Source of the DNA: Lachnospiraceae bacterium
GTDB taxonomy: Bacteria > Bacillota > Clostridia > Lachnospirales > Lachnospiraceae
NCBI GenBank assembly: GCA_009774145.1
Contig: VSND01000019.1
Location: 1-64,000, forward strand
Length of the DNA: 64,000 nucleotides
Direction: 5' to 3'
The translations under genes were made by a program, and so were the position numbers. The notes under the pieces were generated by a model. That model worked only from the letters and a program-made list of their open reading frames with translations, did no database searches and was not told where the DNA came from. Of the stretch, positions 54,202 through 62,735 are shown one piece after another (within the stretch, counting starts at the first letter, position 1; each line of letters starts with the position of its first letter).

Positions 54202-54555
54202 GTGAAACGGGAAGAATATATTTCTGATGAGATGGTTGTGAAACGGGTAAATGAAGCGGTAAGGCTTGAACTGGAAAAGAAGAAAGCCATGGATGTTCCG
54301 GCAATTATTTATGATGGAAAGTCACAGATTATCTATCAGGAAAACAGTGATGGAACAAGGGTAGAAGTAGGCAGGAGAATGAGAAAGGGACGTTATAGTG
54401 AGCGTGTTGCAAAAAATGTGGAACGAAGCGGATCTGGATCCTGCATTTGCAGAGCGCGATCGATGCAGGAAAGCGGGGCTTCCGGTAAGGATTGCAGAGA
54501 CAAAGCGGCTCCTGATTCGCGAGACGGTGCTGGAGGATGTGCCGAAACTTTATGA
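54202..54555 (+). CDS. Small protein of unknown function, extended into the next gene
   Basis: The first 70 residues (ISDEMVVKRVNEAVRLELEK, MDVPAIIYDGKSQIIY, DGTRVEVGRRMRKGRYSER) look like a compact Lachnospiraceae-type small protein. The last 45 residues are low-quality, Ser/Gly/Cys/Arg-rich and lie out of frame inside the acetyltransferase gene. The original stop seems to have been lost by mutation or a small frameshift. GTG-type start with AAAGGAGGG upstream. Function unknown. Confidence 0.5.
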   Translation: MKREEYISDEMVVKRVNEAVRLELEKKKAMDVPAIIYDGKSQIIYQENSDGTRVEVGRRMRKGRYSERVAKNVERSGSGSCICRARSMQESGASGKDCRDKAAPDSRDGAGGCAETL

Positions 54556-55021
54556 GATCCGGCAGCAGCCGGGAATGAGCGATTATGTGGAACCCATGCA
54601 GCCAACGCTTCAGAAAGAAATGGAATTTATGGAGGCATACATCCATCATATGTATGCCTTTTACGATTTTGGCCTGTGGACAGTGCTGGAAAGGGAAAAC
54701 GGCAGGATCGTCGGCCGGGCGGGATTATTTCCGTCAAAGTTCCTGGATGAGGGTGTGGAGCTTGGCTATATGGTTGCAGCAGAACGGCAGAGAAGAGGCT
54801 ATGCTCTGGAATGCGGGCGGGCGATTCTTGATTATGCCTCAGATGTACTGGATCTGCCGGAAGTCCATGTGCTGATTCATATCAGAAACCGGGCTTCCAT
54901 CCGGACAGCTGGAAGGCTTGGATTTACAGAGTACGAAATCATACAGAAGAATCGTATGGAATACCGGCATATGATATGGAATTTTCATGCACTGAGAAAA
55001 ACAGAAGACGAAGTTGTGTGA
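54398..55021 (+). CDS. GNAT family acetyltransferase
   Basis: A 207-residue protein with the GNAT fold: ETKRLLIRETVLEDVPKLYE starts the domain, VELGYMVAAERQRRGYALE is the acetyl-CoA-binding motif A (RxxGxA), and VLIHIRNRASIRTAGRLGF is motif B of the RimJ/RimL type. It probably acetylates a protein N-terminus or small amine; substrate unknown. GTG 54398 has AAAGGGA upstream and overlaps the preceding small gene by 158 bases. Confidence 0.8.
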   Translation: MSVLQKMWNEADLDPAFAERDRCRKAGLPVRIAETKRLLIRETVLEDVPKLYEIRQQPGMSDYVEPMQPTLQKEMEFMEAYIHHMYAFYDFGLWTVLERENGRIVGRAGLFPSKFLDEGVELGYMVAAERQRRGYALECGRAILDYASDVLDLPEVHVLIHIRNRASIRTAGRLGFTEYEIIQKNRMEYRHMIWNFHALRKTEDEVV

Positions 55022-55026
55022 GACTG

Positions 55027-55629
55027 ATGAAGGAAATAAATTTGCAAAGTACAGAATCATCATCGGATTTTATGAAACAGCCATTGGAGCAGCTGAAAAA
55101 AATGATACTGGATTATGGTTCTTTTTCATGTACAGCGGAAAAACTGAAATGGCTGGATATGGAGGAACGATATGAATACTGGCACAGGTCCCATCCGATT
55201 TGCATTCAACTGGAGGCTTTTACATTTCCTCAGGATTACAGGATATGGAACCATATGGAGGATGTGTATGTACAGGTGGTTCTGTCTGAGATGGCACATT
55301 ATGAAGAGTGGGAACCGGGATTCTGGGACAACATATCGCAGAAGGAGAGAAGAGAGTGTCTGGAAGGTCACATTATGCGGCATCTGTATGATAATTATGC
55401 AACTTTCAAAGAGCTGCGCCTGGTGAAAAGGGACTGGGCTTTTCTTGCAAAAGAAATTCGATTTTTTGCAGATGAAAATAAAGTTCCTTTTTCCGAGCAA
55501 AAACAGTATCTGGACCTGTTTGAAAATGCGGCAGTGATCGAACTGGGGGGGCTTTACGAAAGTGACGCTTCTTACTGGGCAGTAAAACACAATCTTTTAC
55601 TGGTGGTCGACTGTGGATGCTGGGATTAA
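55027..55629 (+). CDS. Unrecognised soluble protein
   Basis: A 200-residue protein rich in Trp, Tyr, Glu and Leu, without signal peptide or membrane segment. I do not recognise the family. Its composition and its place among other orphan genes resemble immunity-type or repeat-linked genes, but this is only an impression. The start is uncertain: ATG 55027 has only a weak upstream site, and ATG 55072 is possible. Confidence 0.5.
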   Translation: MKEINLQSTESSSDFMKQPLEQLKKMILDYGSFSCTAEKLKWLDMEERYEYWHRSHPICIQLEAFTFPQDYRIWNHMEDVYVQVVLSEMAHYEEWEPGFWDNISQKERRECLEGHIMRHLYDNYATFKELRLVKRDWAFLAKEIRFFADENKVPFSEQKQYLDLFENAAVIELGGLYESDASYWAVKHNLLLVVDCGCWD

Positions 55630-55668
55630 AGATGAATTGAAATGGTGTACAAAAATGGGAGGTAGATT

Positions 55669-56358
55669 ATGATGTCACTGAAAGAAGACATGAGCGGGAT
55701 CAAATTTCAGTCCAGGTGGTTTGAACGGTGTCTCAAAGATTTTCTGGGGATCAGGGAGCGGAGCATTACGAGTGAGGACGTTCGGGAAATTAAATATCTC
55801 TTTGTCTCCACAACGCACAGCTATGAGCTGGGCTTTGCCAAATCCCTGCCTCCTGAGCTGTTCCTGACCTGTGCGTTCCAGGATGCAGGAGATGAATGGG
55901 AAACGGAGTGTATCGAGGATACCGGAAAATACCGGACTGCCGATGAATTCCTGAAATTCGGCACCTTAAATCTGAAGATTGACCACCAGGTGCGTACAAT
56001 CAGGCTCAAAGAAGAGATTGAGCGTTTTGAAGCCGATCTTTCCATGGAGTCCTACAGGGTAATGAAAGATTTTAAAAAGAGCGTCAGAAAATATGGTACC
56101 CAGGACTGTGACTTTGACGGTCTGGAGGAAGACGAGGTAACCTGCGATTATGGTATTCTGGTTCCAGAAGATATTTCCCGTCTGACCAGTCTGGAGGTGC
56201 TCCGCCTGATGAGCTGTCAGACGGAGATTCACAGTCTCAGATTTCTGGAGGACCTGCCTGAATTGCGCATCCTGGAGATAGGCGAGGTGTTCCTCAATGA
56301 CCTGGAAGGTTTGGAAAAACTGATTGGTCTGGAAAAACTGTGCATCTGGAGCAACTGA
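55669..56358 (+). CDS. Unrecognised protein with leucine-rich-repeat-like C-terminus
   Basis: A 229-residue protein. The first 150 residues are alpha/beta and unrecognised. Residues 165-229 hold three leucine-rich-repeat-like turns (LTSLEVLRLMSC, LPELRILEIGEVFLNDLEGL, LIGLEKLCIWSN) and then stop. The abrupt end suggests a short or truncated LRR array. GGAGGT precedes the tandem ATG start. Function unknown. Confidence 0.55.
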   Translation: MMSLKEDMSGIKFQSRWFERCLKDFLGIRERSITSEDVREIKYLFVSTTHSYELGFAKSLPPELFLTCAFQDAGDEWETECIEDTGKYRTADEFLKFGTLNLKIDHQVRTIRLKEEIERFEADLSMESYRVMKDFKKSVRKYGTQDCDFDGLEEDEVTCDYGILVPEDISRLTSLEVLRLMSCQTEIHSLRFLEDLPELRILEIGEVFLNDLEGLEKLIGLEKLCIWSN

Positions 56359-56364
56359 ACATAA

Positions 56365-56634
56365 AAAGGGAACTGCTTTTCTGACGGGACAGCAGTCTGC
56401 CCGACGGCATTTAAGGAAATCATGGATTTCTTTTTAAATGCAGATGTTGGTATTGTTCAAATGCCCTGTCCGGAGTTTTTCTGCCTGGGGCTGGCCAGAG
56501 GAAATATTCATGGTGCAGATTATCCGGTTGTTATAGAGAATACGCGGATCCGTACAGAGATGCAAAAGAATGGTCCCAACAGGAAGCGTCCCCTGGAAGA
56601 TTTCCCGTATATCAATGTGTTATATGAGCAGTAA
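56365..56634 (+). pseudogene. Decayed TudS-like (DUF523-related) desulfidase fragment
   Basis: An open frame reads SDGTAVCPTAFKEIMDFFL, then VGIVQMPCPEFFCLGLARG. This pattern is close to TudS/DUF523-type sulfur-handling proteins, where the Cys residues hold an iron-sulfur cluster. The N-terminal part is missing (in-frame stop at 56362) and the C-terminal part is short. An ATG at 56422 could give a 70-residue product, but no ribosome binding site precedes it. Confidence 0.5.
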
Positions 56635-56658
56635 ATGTGCAGCTGTGAGGAGGTCGAT

Positions 56659-57006
56659 ATGTCAAAAATTAAATGCAGATGCGGAAATATATTACCAGAT
56701 ATTACAGATCAAATCCGGTATAAGGGATATATCATTTCTGACAGGGAAATTTTCGATCTGTTTGATTTTGCGGATGAAATGATTGAGTCCGGCGATCCGG
56801 GGAGAGAAGCTCTGGCAATGACGTTCCGCAGAAATGTTGGCGTTGGCGAAAAGTATATTCGGTTAAAGGAAATGTACCAGTGTCCTTTTTGCGGAAGAAT
56901 GATCATTGAGGACAATTCCGGAGATTTCTGCTTTTTTGCGCCTGAAGAACACAATGAAAAGAATCTGCTGGATTATGGAGCGGAATGTGAGAAAAAGCAC
57001 ATTTGA
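56659..57006 (+). CDS. Small protein with two zinc-ribbon half-sites
   Basis: A 115-residue protein. CRCG near residue 6 and CPFCG near 75 may together bind one zinc ion, giving a rubredoxin-like knuckle pair. The rest is acidic. No family is recognised. ATG 56659 has GAGGAGGT six bases upstream; the frame is open from 56635. Confidence 0.6.
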   Translation: MSKIKCRCGNILPDITDQIRYKGYIISDREIFDLFDFADEMIESGDPGREALAMTFRRNVGVGEKYIRLKEMYQCPFCGRMIIEDNSGDFCFFAPEEHNEKNLLDYGAECEKKHI

Positions 57007-57015
57007 AATAATTCC

Positions 57016-57043
57016 TTGATATTTTGCGGGGACATGGTATAAT
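57016..57043 (+). promoter_or_regulatory. Promoter of the ECF transporter operon
   Basis: TTGATA (57016-57021), a 16-base spacer and TATAAT (57038-57043), 55 bases before ecfA1. Confidence 0.75.
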
Positions 57044-57097
57044 TCTACATAGTTTTCAGAAGGTGTCCGCAGGGCACAGATAAGAGGAGAGCAGTCT

Positions 57098-57952
57098 ATG
57101 GTACGGACAGAAGAACTGACGTTCGATTATGAGCGGTTGGACGAGGAAGGAAAGGTCGAGTCGAAAAAGCGGGCGGTGGATCATGTAAGCCTGCATATCC
57201 GTCCGGGGAAATTTATTGCGATTCTGGGGCATAACGGTTCCGGCAAGTCCACGCTTGCCAAGCATATCAATGCCATCCTGACGCCTACGGAGGGGACGCT
57301 GTGGGTGGACGGCATGGATACGAAGGATGAACAAAAGCTGTGGGATATCCGTCAGGATGCGGGCATGGTGTTCCAGAATCCGGATAACCAGATCATCGGC
57401 ACCGTGGTGGAGGAGGACGTGGGATTCGGCCCGGAGAATCTGGGCGTGCCCACAGATGAGATCTGGACACGGGTGGAGGAAAGCCTCAGTGCGGTAGGCA
57501 TGCTGAAATACCGTCATCATTCGCCTAATAAGCTGTCCGGCGGACAGAAGCAGCGGGTGGCGATTGCAGGCGTCATGGCGATGCATCCCAGATGTATCGT
57601 GCTGGACGAGCCTACCGCCATGCTGGACCCCAACGGCCGAAAGAGCGTGATCCGGACAGCGCAGAAGCTGAACCGGGAAGAAGGAATCACGATCATTCTG
57701 ATCACCCATTATATGGAAGAAGTGGTGGAAGCGGATCATGTATTTGTGATGGATGACGGAAGACTGGTCATGCAGGGAAGCCCAAGAGAGGTGTTTTCGC
57801 AGGTGGAAGCATTAAAGAGACTGCGCCTGGATGTGCCTCAGGCGACGCTGCTTGCCTTTGAACTTCAGAAAAGAGGACTTCCGCTTCCGGACGGAATCCT
57901 GAGTAATGAAGAACTGGTGGATGAATTATGTCAATTAAAGTCAAAGATGTAA
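57098..57952 (+). CDS. ecfA1: ECF transporter ATPase A1
   Basis: A 284-residue ATPase of the shared energy-coupling module that powers uptake by many vitamin- and metal-binding S components. Walker A LGHNGSGKST (about 45-54), signature LSGGQKQRVAIAG, Walker B CIVLDEPTAMLD and the switch His in LITHYMEE are present. GAGGAGAG precedes the ATG. It overlaps ecfA2 by 25 bases. Confidence 0.95.
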   Translation: MVRTEELTFDYERLDEEGKVESKKRAVDHVSLHIRPGKFIAILGHNGSGKSTLAKHINAILTPTEGTLWVDGMDTKDEQKLWDIRQDAGMVFQNPDNQIIGTVVEEDVGFGPENLGVPTDEIWTRVEESLSAVGMLKYRHHSPNKLSGGQKQRVAIAGVMAMHPRCIVLDEPTAMLDPNGRKSVIRTAQKLNREEGITIILITHYMEEVVEADHVFVMDDGRLVMQGSPREVFSQVEALKRLRLDVPQATLLAFELQKRGLPLPDGILSNEELVDELCQLKSKM

Positions 57953-58785
57953 ATTATATATATGCAGAAGGCACAGCCTATGAGATTCATGCGCTGAAGG
58001 ATATCAATCTGGAGATTCCGGACGGACAGTTTGTGGGACTGATCGGACACACGGGATCCGGCAAGTCCACGCTGGTCCAGCATCTGAACGGGCTTGTGAA
58101 AGCGACCAGCGGAAGGATCTATTTTAATGGAAGGGATATTTATGGAGAAAATTTCTCCATGAAGGACTTGAGGAGTCAGGTCGGGCTTGTATTCCAGTAT
58201 CCGGAGCATCAGCTGTTTGAGATCGATGTGCTTTCGGATGTGTGCTTTGGTCCGAAGAATCTGGGCTGTTCCCAGGAGGAAGCAGAGAAAAAGGCGAGAG
58301 AAGCCCTGCGGATGGTGGGAATGGGAGAGGAATATGAGAAGCGTTCCCCGTTTGATCTGTCCGGCGGACAGAAGCGCCGGGTGGCGATCGCCGGAGTTCT
58401 TGCCATGGATCCGCAGGTGCTGATTCTGGATGAACCGACTGCGGGACTGGACCCCAAAGGAAGGGATGAGATCCTTGACCAGATCGGACTTCTCCAGAGA
58501 GAGCGGGGGATTACGGTAGTCCTTGTTTCCCACAGCATGGAAGATGTGGCCCGTTATGTGGACCGTATCATCGTCATGAACCATGGGGAGGTGCGTTTTG
58601 ACGGAACGCCCAGGGAGGTTTTCCGGCATTACAGAGAACTGGAAGAGATCGGACTGGCGGCCCCGCAGATGACCTATCTGATGCAGGGGTTAAAGGAAAA
58701 AGGCGCAGATGTGGATACGGATGCGACAACCATAGAAGAAGCAGCGGATGCCATTGTACAGTGGCTGAAGAGCAAACAGGAGTGA
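57928..58785 (+). CDS. ecfA2: ECF transporter ATPase A2
   Basis: A 285-residue second ATPase of the module, forming a heterodimer with EcfA1. Walker A IGHTGSGKST, the Q-loop FQYPEHQLFE, signature LSGGQKRRVAIAG and Walker B VLILDEPTAGLD are intact. It starts inside ecfA1, implying coupled translation and equal amounts. Confidence 0.95.
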   Translation: MSIKVKDVNYIYAEGTAYEIHALKDINLEIPDGQFVGLIGHTGSGKSTLVQHLNGLVKATSGRIYFNGRDIYGENFSMKDLRSQVGLVFQYPEHQLFEIDVLSDVCFGPKNLGCSQEEAEKKAREALRMVGMGEEYEKRSPFDLSGGQKRRVAIAGVLAMDPQVLILDEPTAGLDPKGRDEILDQIGLLQRERGITVVLVSHSMEDVARYVDRIIVMNHGEVRFDGTPREVFRHYRELEEIGLAAPQMTYLMQGLKEKGADVDTDATTIEEAADAIVQWLKSKQE

Positions 58786-58789
58786 TTTC

Positions 58790-59617
58790 ATGATTCGAGA
58801 TATTACACTGGGACAATATTATCCCGCAAAATCCACGATTCATAAGCTGGACCCGAGAGTAAAGCTGGTAACTACCATTGTCTTTATCATCTCGCTTTTT
58901 GTGGCGAAAGGAGTCGTGGGGTATGCGATAGCCAGCCTGTTTCTTGCCATGGTGATCCGGATGTCCAGAGTTCCGTTCAGCTATATGACCAAAGGGCTGA
59001 AAGCCATTATTATGATTCTGATGCTGACCGTCCTGTTCAACCTGTTTTTGATAGACGGGGATTTTGTACTGTGGCGGTTCGGATTTCTCCGGATTACGGA
59101 TAAAGGTCTGAAAACGGCGGTCTTTATGGCGGTCCGTCTGATCTATCTGATCCTGGGCTCTTCGATCATGACGCTGACTACAACGCCGAATGATCTGACA
59201 GACGGTCTGGAGAAGCTGCTGGGACCGCTGAAAAAGCTTCATGTACCGGTCCATGAGATCGCCATGATGATGTCGATTGCTCTCCGCTTTATCCCGATCC
59301 TTCTGGAAGAAACAGATAAGATCATGAAGGCGCAGATTGCCCGCGGAGCAGATTTTGAGACGGGAAACCTGCTTCAGAAAGCGAAGGCCATGGTGCCGCT
59401 TCTGGTGCCGCTGTTTATCTCTGCTTTTCGCCGGGCCAATGACCTTGCCATGGCCATGGAGGCCCGCTGCTACCACGGCGGAGACGGCAGAACAAAGATG
59501 AAGCCGCTTCACTATGAAAGCCGGGACAGGATCGCTTATGCCGTTGTGTGGGGATATTTTCTGCTGATGGCCGCCGCCGGATGGGCTGCGTCTTTTTATG
59601 CGGTCATGTGGCTGTAG
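58790..59617 (+). CDS. ecfT: ECF transporter membrane subunit T
   Basis: A 275-residue protein with five to six membrane helices, linking the ATPases to the S component. The coupling helices carry the ARG-type motifs QIARGAD and MEARCYHG. It starts four bases after ecfA2. No S component lies in the window. Confidence 0.93.
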   Translation: MIRDITLGQYYPAKSTIHKLDPRVKLVTTIVFIISLFVAKGVVGYAIASLFLAMVIRMSRVPFSYMTKGLKAIIMILMLTVLFNLFLIDGDFVLWRFGFLRITDKGLKTAVFMAVRLIYLILGSSIMTLTTTPNDLTDGLEKLLGPLKKLHVPVHEIAMMMSIALRFIPILLEETDKIMKAQIARGADFETGNLLQKAKAMVPLLVPLFISAFRRANDLAMAMEARCYHGGDGRTKMKPLHYESRDRIAYAVVWGYFLLMAAAGWAASFYAVMWL

Positions 59618-59631
59618 AAAGGATTTCCGGA

Positions 59632-60411
59632 ATGAAACGTGTGAAACTGGTCGTTGCCTACGACGGCACGAATTACCGCGGATGGCAGATTCAGAAAAAT
59701 GGCGATACGATCGAATCCATGCTGAACCGGGCGTTGAAGGAGCTGACCGGTGAAGAGATTCATGTCATGGGAGCGAGCAGGACGGATTCGGGAGTCCATG
59801 CCATGGGGAATGTGGCGGTCTTTGATACAGAGGCAAAGATGTCGGCGGATAAATTTGTTTATGCACTGAACCAGCGTCTTCCGGAGGATATCCGGGTACA
59901 GCACTCCTGCGAGGTGGCGCCGGATTTTCACCCCCGTTATCAGGAGACGGTGAAGACCTATGAATACCGGATTCTGAACCGGCAGTTTCCGCTGCCGGCA
60001 TATCGGCTGAACACATACTTTACCTATTATACACTGGATGCGGACCGTATGCGCCGGGCGGCTGCATATCTGACCGGTGAGCATGATTTTAAAAGCTTCT
60101 GTGCGTCGGGCGCTCAGGTAAAGACAACGGTCCGGACCGTTTATGATCTGCAGGTGCAGAAGAACGGCGATCTGATTACAATCCGGATCACAGGGAACGG
60201 CTTCTTATACAATATGGTACGGATTATTGCAGGTACCCTGATGAAAGTCGGAAATGGAGAATGGGAACCGGAGTATGTGGAAGAGATACTGGATGCAAAA
60301 GACCGGAGGATGGCAGGGCCGACAGCGCCGGCAAAGGGCCTGACGCTGATGGAGATTCTGTTTCAAGGAGAGAGCCGTCTGGCAGGACTGTCCGGAAGTT
60401 CTTCGGAATAA
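59632..60411 (+). CDS. truA: tRNA pseudouridine synthase A
   Basis: A 259-residue enzyme that makes pseudouridine at tRNA positions 38-40. The catalytic Asp is in the SRTDSGVHA motif (about residue 50). VAYDGTNYRGWQ opens the protein and FLYNMVRIIAGTL lies near the end. ATG 59632 follows GAAAGGA; a longer frame from 59548 overlaps ecfT and is not used. Confidence 0.95.
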   Translation: MKRVKLVVAYDGTNYRGWQIQKNGDTIESMLNRALKELTGEEIHVMGASRTDSGVHAMGNVAVFDTEAKMSADKFVYALNQRLPEDIRVQHSCEVAPDFHPRYQETVKTYEYRILNRQFPLPAYRLNTYFTYYTLDADRMRRAAAYLTGEHDFKSFCASGAQVKTTVRTVYDLQVQKNGDLITIRITGNGFLYNMVRIIAGTLMKVGNGEWEPEYVEEILDAKDRRMAGPTAPAKGLTLMEILFQGESRLAGLSGSSSE

Positions 60412-60454
60412 CGGAAAAACCTTGAAAAACAGCCGAAAATTGCATATTTTCCGC

Positions 60455-60483
60455 TTGACACACACGGCCTTGTGTCATATAAT
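60455..60483 (+). promoter_or_regulatory. Consensus promoter of rplM-rpsI
   Basis: A perfect TTGACA (60455-60460), a 17-base spacer and a perfect TATAAT (60478-60483). It lies about 190 bases before rplM. Confidence 0.92.
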
Positions 60484-60489
60484 ATAAAA

Positions 60490-60665
60490 CTGTGACGACG
60501 CGAGAAAATGTCCGATCCAAAGCCCCGGTAAGACATTTTTACGTATATATATTTCCGGCATTCATTGCCCGGAAAGTCTGATAAACGGCATAAAACCGAC
60601 GTTGTTCCGCAGGGAAGAATTCCATGCCGTTTATATATGATTCAGTCGATTTAATTTTAACAGGA
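60490..60665 (+). promoter_or_regulatory. Structured leader of rplM (L13 leader candidate)
   Basis: Three strong helices occur in order: AAAATGTC (60505) with GACATTTT (60532), TTTCCGG (60552) with CCGGAAA (60569), and ATAAACGGCAT (60581) with ATGCCGTTTAT (60624), the last 11 bp and perfect. The place and general form match the L13 leader of Firmicutes, which is thought to let L13 control rplM-rpsI. The assignment was not checked against a covariance model. Confidence 0.65.
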
Positions 60666-60674
60666 GGTACACCT

Positions 60675-61103
60675 ATGAACAGTTTCATGGCTAATCCAGC
60701 GAAAGTGGAAAGAAAATGGTACGTAGTTGACGCTACCGGATATACATTAGGCCGTCTGGCTTCTGAAGTAGCAAAAGTGCTGAGAGGAAAGAATAAACCT
60801 GTATTCACTCCTCACATTGATACAGGTGATTATGTAGTGATTGTAAATGCAGAGAAGATCAAAGTAACCGGCAAGAAGCTGGATCAGAAGATTTACTACC
60901 ATCATTCCGAGTATGTCGGCGGTATGAAAGAGACGACTCTGAGAGAGATGCTTGCAAAGAAACCGGAGAAGGTTGTTGAACTTGCAGTAAAAGGCATGCT
61001 TCCGAAAGGACCTTTGGGAAGACAGATGTTCACCAAACTTCATGTGTATGCTGGTCCGGAGCATCCGCATGCAGCTCAGAAACCAGAAGCACTGACATTT
61101 TAA
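60675..61103 (+). CDS. rplM: 50S ribosomal protein L13
   Basis: A 142-residue L13 of family length (MNSFMANPAKVERKWYVVDA, LGRLASEVAKVLRGKNKP, KGMLPKGPLGRQMFTKL). AGGAGGT precedes ATG 60675; the longer frame from 60624 runs through the leader helix. Confidence 0.97.
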   Translation: MNSFMANPAKVERKWYVVDATGYTLGRLASEVAKVLRGKNKPVFTPHIDTGDYVVIVNAEKIKVTGKKLDQKIYYHHSEYVGGMKETTLREMLAKKPEKVVELAVKGMLPKGPLGRQMFTKLHVYAGPEHPHAAQKPEALTF

Positions 61104-61118
61104 CAGGAGGTAGAGATC

Positions 61119-61511
61119 ATGGCTAAGACAAAATTCTATGGAACTGGAAGAAGAAAAAAATCCATCGCCAGAGTATATCTGGTACCGGGAACCGGTAATA
61201 TTACAGTAAATAAAAGAAGCATCGATGATTATTTTGGGCTGGAGACCCTGAAGGTGATCGTACGCCAGCCGCTGGTAGCAACAGAGAATGTTGACAAGTT
61301 TGATGTACTGGTAAATGTACATGGCGGCGGCTATACCGGCCAGGCAGGCGCAGTCAGACATGGGATTGCACGTGCACTGGTACAGGCGGATCCGGATTAC
61401 AGACCGCTTCTGAAGAAGGCAGGCTTCCTGACCCGTGACCCGAGAATGAAAGAGCGTAAGAAGTACGGTCTCAAAGCGGCTCGTCGCGCGCCCCAGTTCA
61501 GCAAGCGATAA
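61119..61511 (+). CDS. rpsI: 30S ribosomal protein S9
   Basis: A 130-residue S9 (YGTGRRKKSIARVYLVPG, GQAGAVRHGIARAL) ending RRAPQFSKR. The C-terminal Arg reaches P-site tRNA in known structures. AGGAGG precedes the ATG. Confidence 0.97.
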   Translation: MAKTKFYGTGRRKKSIARVYLVPGTGNITVNKRSIDDYFGLETLKVIVRQPLVATENVDKFDVLVNVHGGGYTGQAGAVRHGIARALVQADPDYRPLLKKAGFLTRDPRMKERKKYGLKAARRAPQFSKR

Positions 61512-61542
61512 TCGGCTGTTCAAACTGTATCAAAATTGCTCA

Positions 61543-61580
61543 AAAACCCCGGAAAATCAAGGTTTTCCGGGGTTTTCTTA
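61543..61580 (+). terminator. Strong terminator after rpsI
   Basis: AAAACCCCGGAAAA (61543-61556) pairs perfectly with TTTTCCGGGGTTTT (61563-61576) over 14 bp, with T-rich flank. Confidence 0.95.
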
Positions 61581-61645
61581 TACCCAAACAAGCTGATATA
61601 GTTTGACCTGATTTGACACAACGAGAGCCATTTTCACCCAATTTT

Positions 61646-61719
61646 TAGTGGTTAAAAATAGGACAACCGGCAAAAATGGAGGTAAAAAACGGGCTTAGTG
61701 GTTAAAAAATAGGACAACC
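61646..61719. repeat. Direct repeat pair, about 23 bp, 50 bp apart
   Basis: TAGTGGTTAAAAA-TAGGACAACC occurs at 61646-61668 and again at 61696-61719, differing by one A. The pair lies exactly where housekeeping sequence gives way to mobile-element DNA. It could be recombinase binding sites, an element end or part of a plasmid-type control region; no gene covers it. Confidence 0.75.
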
Positions 61720-61754
61720 ACAGCCCTGATTTCGGGGTATTTCAGAGGCGATTT

Positions 61755-62735
61755 TTACTCCCTCTCACCCCTCAATTTATACGAGAACAGTTTGGCGTCA
61801 ACAGGGTTTTTGTATTCCTCATCGTCCTCCCGGACCTCCATCGCGTTAATAAACTCAATCAGGGTGGAGAAGTTCTGTTCCTCCACCGGGGCCTCGTAGT
61901 GGATATATCCAATCAGGGCGCAGTACAGCAGCGTTTCCGCTTTGACCCAGAAATCGTCACTGGCTTTCCCCTCGCCCTTGGTGTTGGCGATTAAGGTTGT
62001 CACCAGCTTCAAGATGTCCTTTTCGCTGTGGATATAGGCGAAAGGATTGTATTTCATGGATTTTTTGAAGTTGATGGTATTCAGCACCTTGATCCGGTAC
62101 GGTTCATAGATGGTTTTGCCGTTCTTGTCCTTCATGGGCTTTCCGTCCTTATCCAGCCTGGGCGCGCCCCGTTGGAGCAGCTTTCCACATTCGATCAGGA
62201 TTGTACCTTTTGGGTCAGTAACCACATACGAGCTATGGAGCTGCATCAGGTTGGGCTTGAGCCAGAAGCGGGTCTTGCCGGAGCCGGAACCGCCGATGAC
62301 CAGCACATTTTTGTTGCGGGCGGTCTTGGGGTCCTTGGGGCGGCTGCTCATGGTAAGGCGTTCCGTCTGGGTAAGGATCACATTGTTCTGGAATACCGGA
62401 TCGACATAAGGGGCGATGTCCTGGGAATTTCCCCATCTCGCGGAACCGTACTCGATATTCGGGCGGTACTTCTTGGCGTTTTTGCCTTTCAGGTAAACAG
62501 CCAGCCGGAGCGCCGCGCCGCAGCACAGCCCGACCAGCAGGTCCAGCGGGTGAAAGCTGGGCCAGAAACTTCCAAGCGCCGCCGGAAGGACGGAGATTAG
62601 CGACAGCGCCTTTTCCGATGCGTCCGCGCCCTGGGCCATCCGCCACGCCTCCCCGAAGTTGGTGGCGAACAGCCCCATCAGGATATAGGGCAGGTTCAGC
62701 AAAACGAGCTTCTTGATGTTCAGGGGCTTTTTCAT
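61755..62735 (-). pseudogene. virD4: VirD4/TraG-type coupling protein, 3'-truncated
   Basis: The 326-residue N-terminal half of a conjugation coupling ATPase of the VirD4/TraG type that normally has about 600 residues. Two membrane segments (about 10-30, 60-80), GSARWGNSQDIAPY and Walker A GGSGSGKTRFW are present. The Walker B half is lost. After NPVD (coordinate 61797) the sequence switches to an unrelated 13-residue tail ending at a stop. Codons matching the next part of the family (LMFDALES...) lie on the opposite strand at 63224. ATG overlaps the pcfB stop, with AAAGGAG upstream. It cannot work as an ATPase as it stands. Confidence 0.85.

Noticed and set aside
59548..59631. Upstream extension of truA
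   Set aside because: It overlaps the end of ecfT in another frame; family similarity starts at MKRVKLVVAYDGT.
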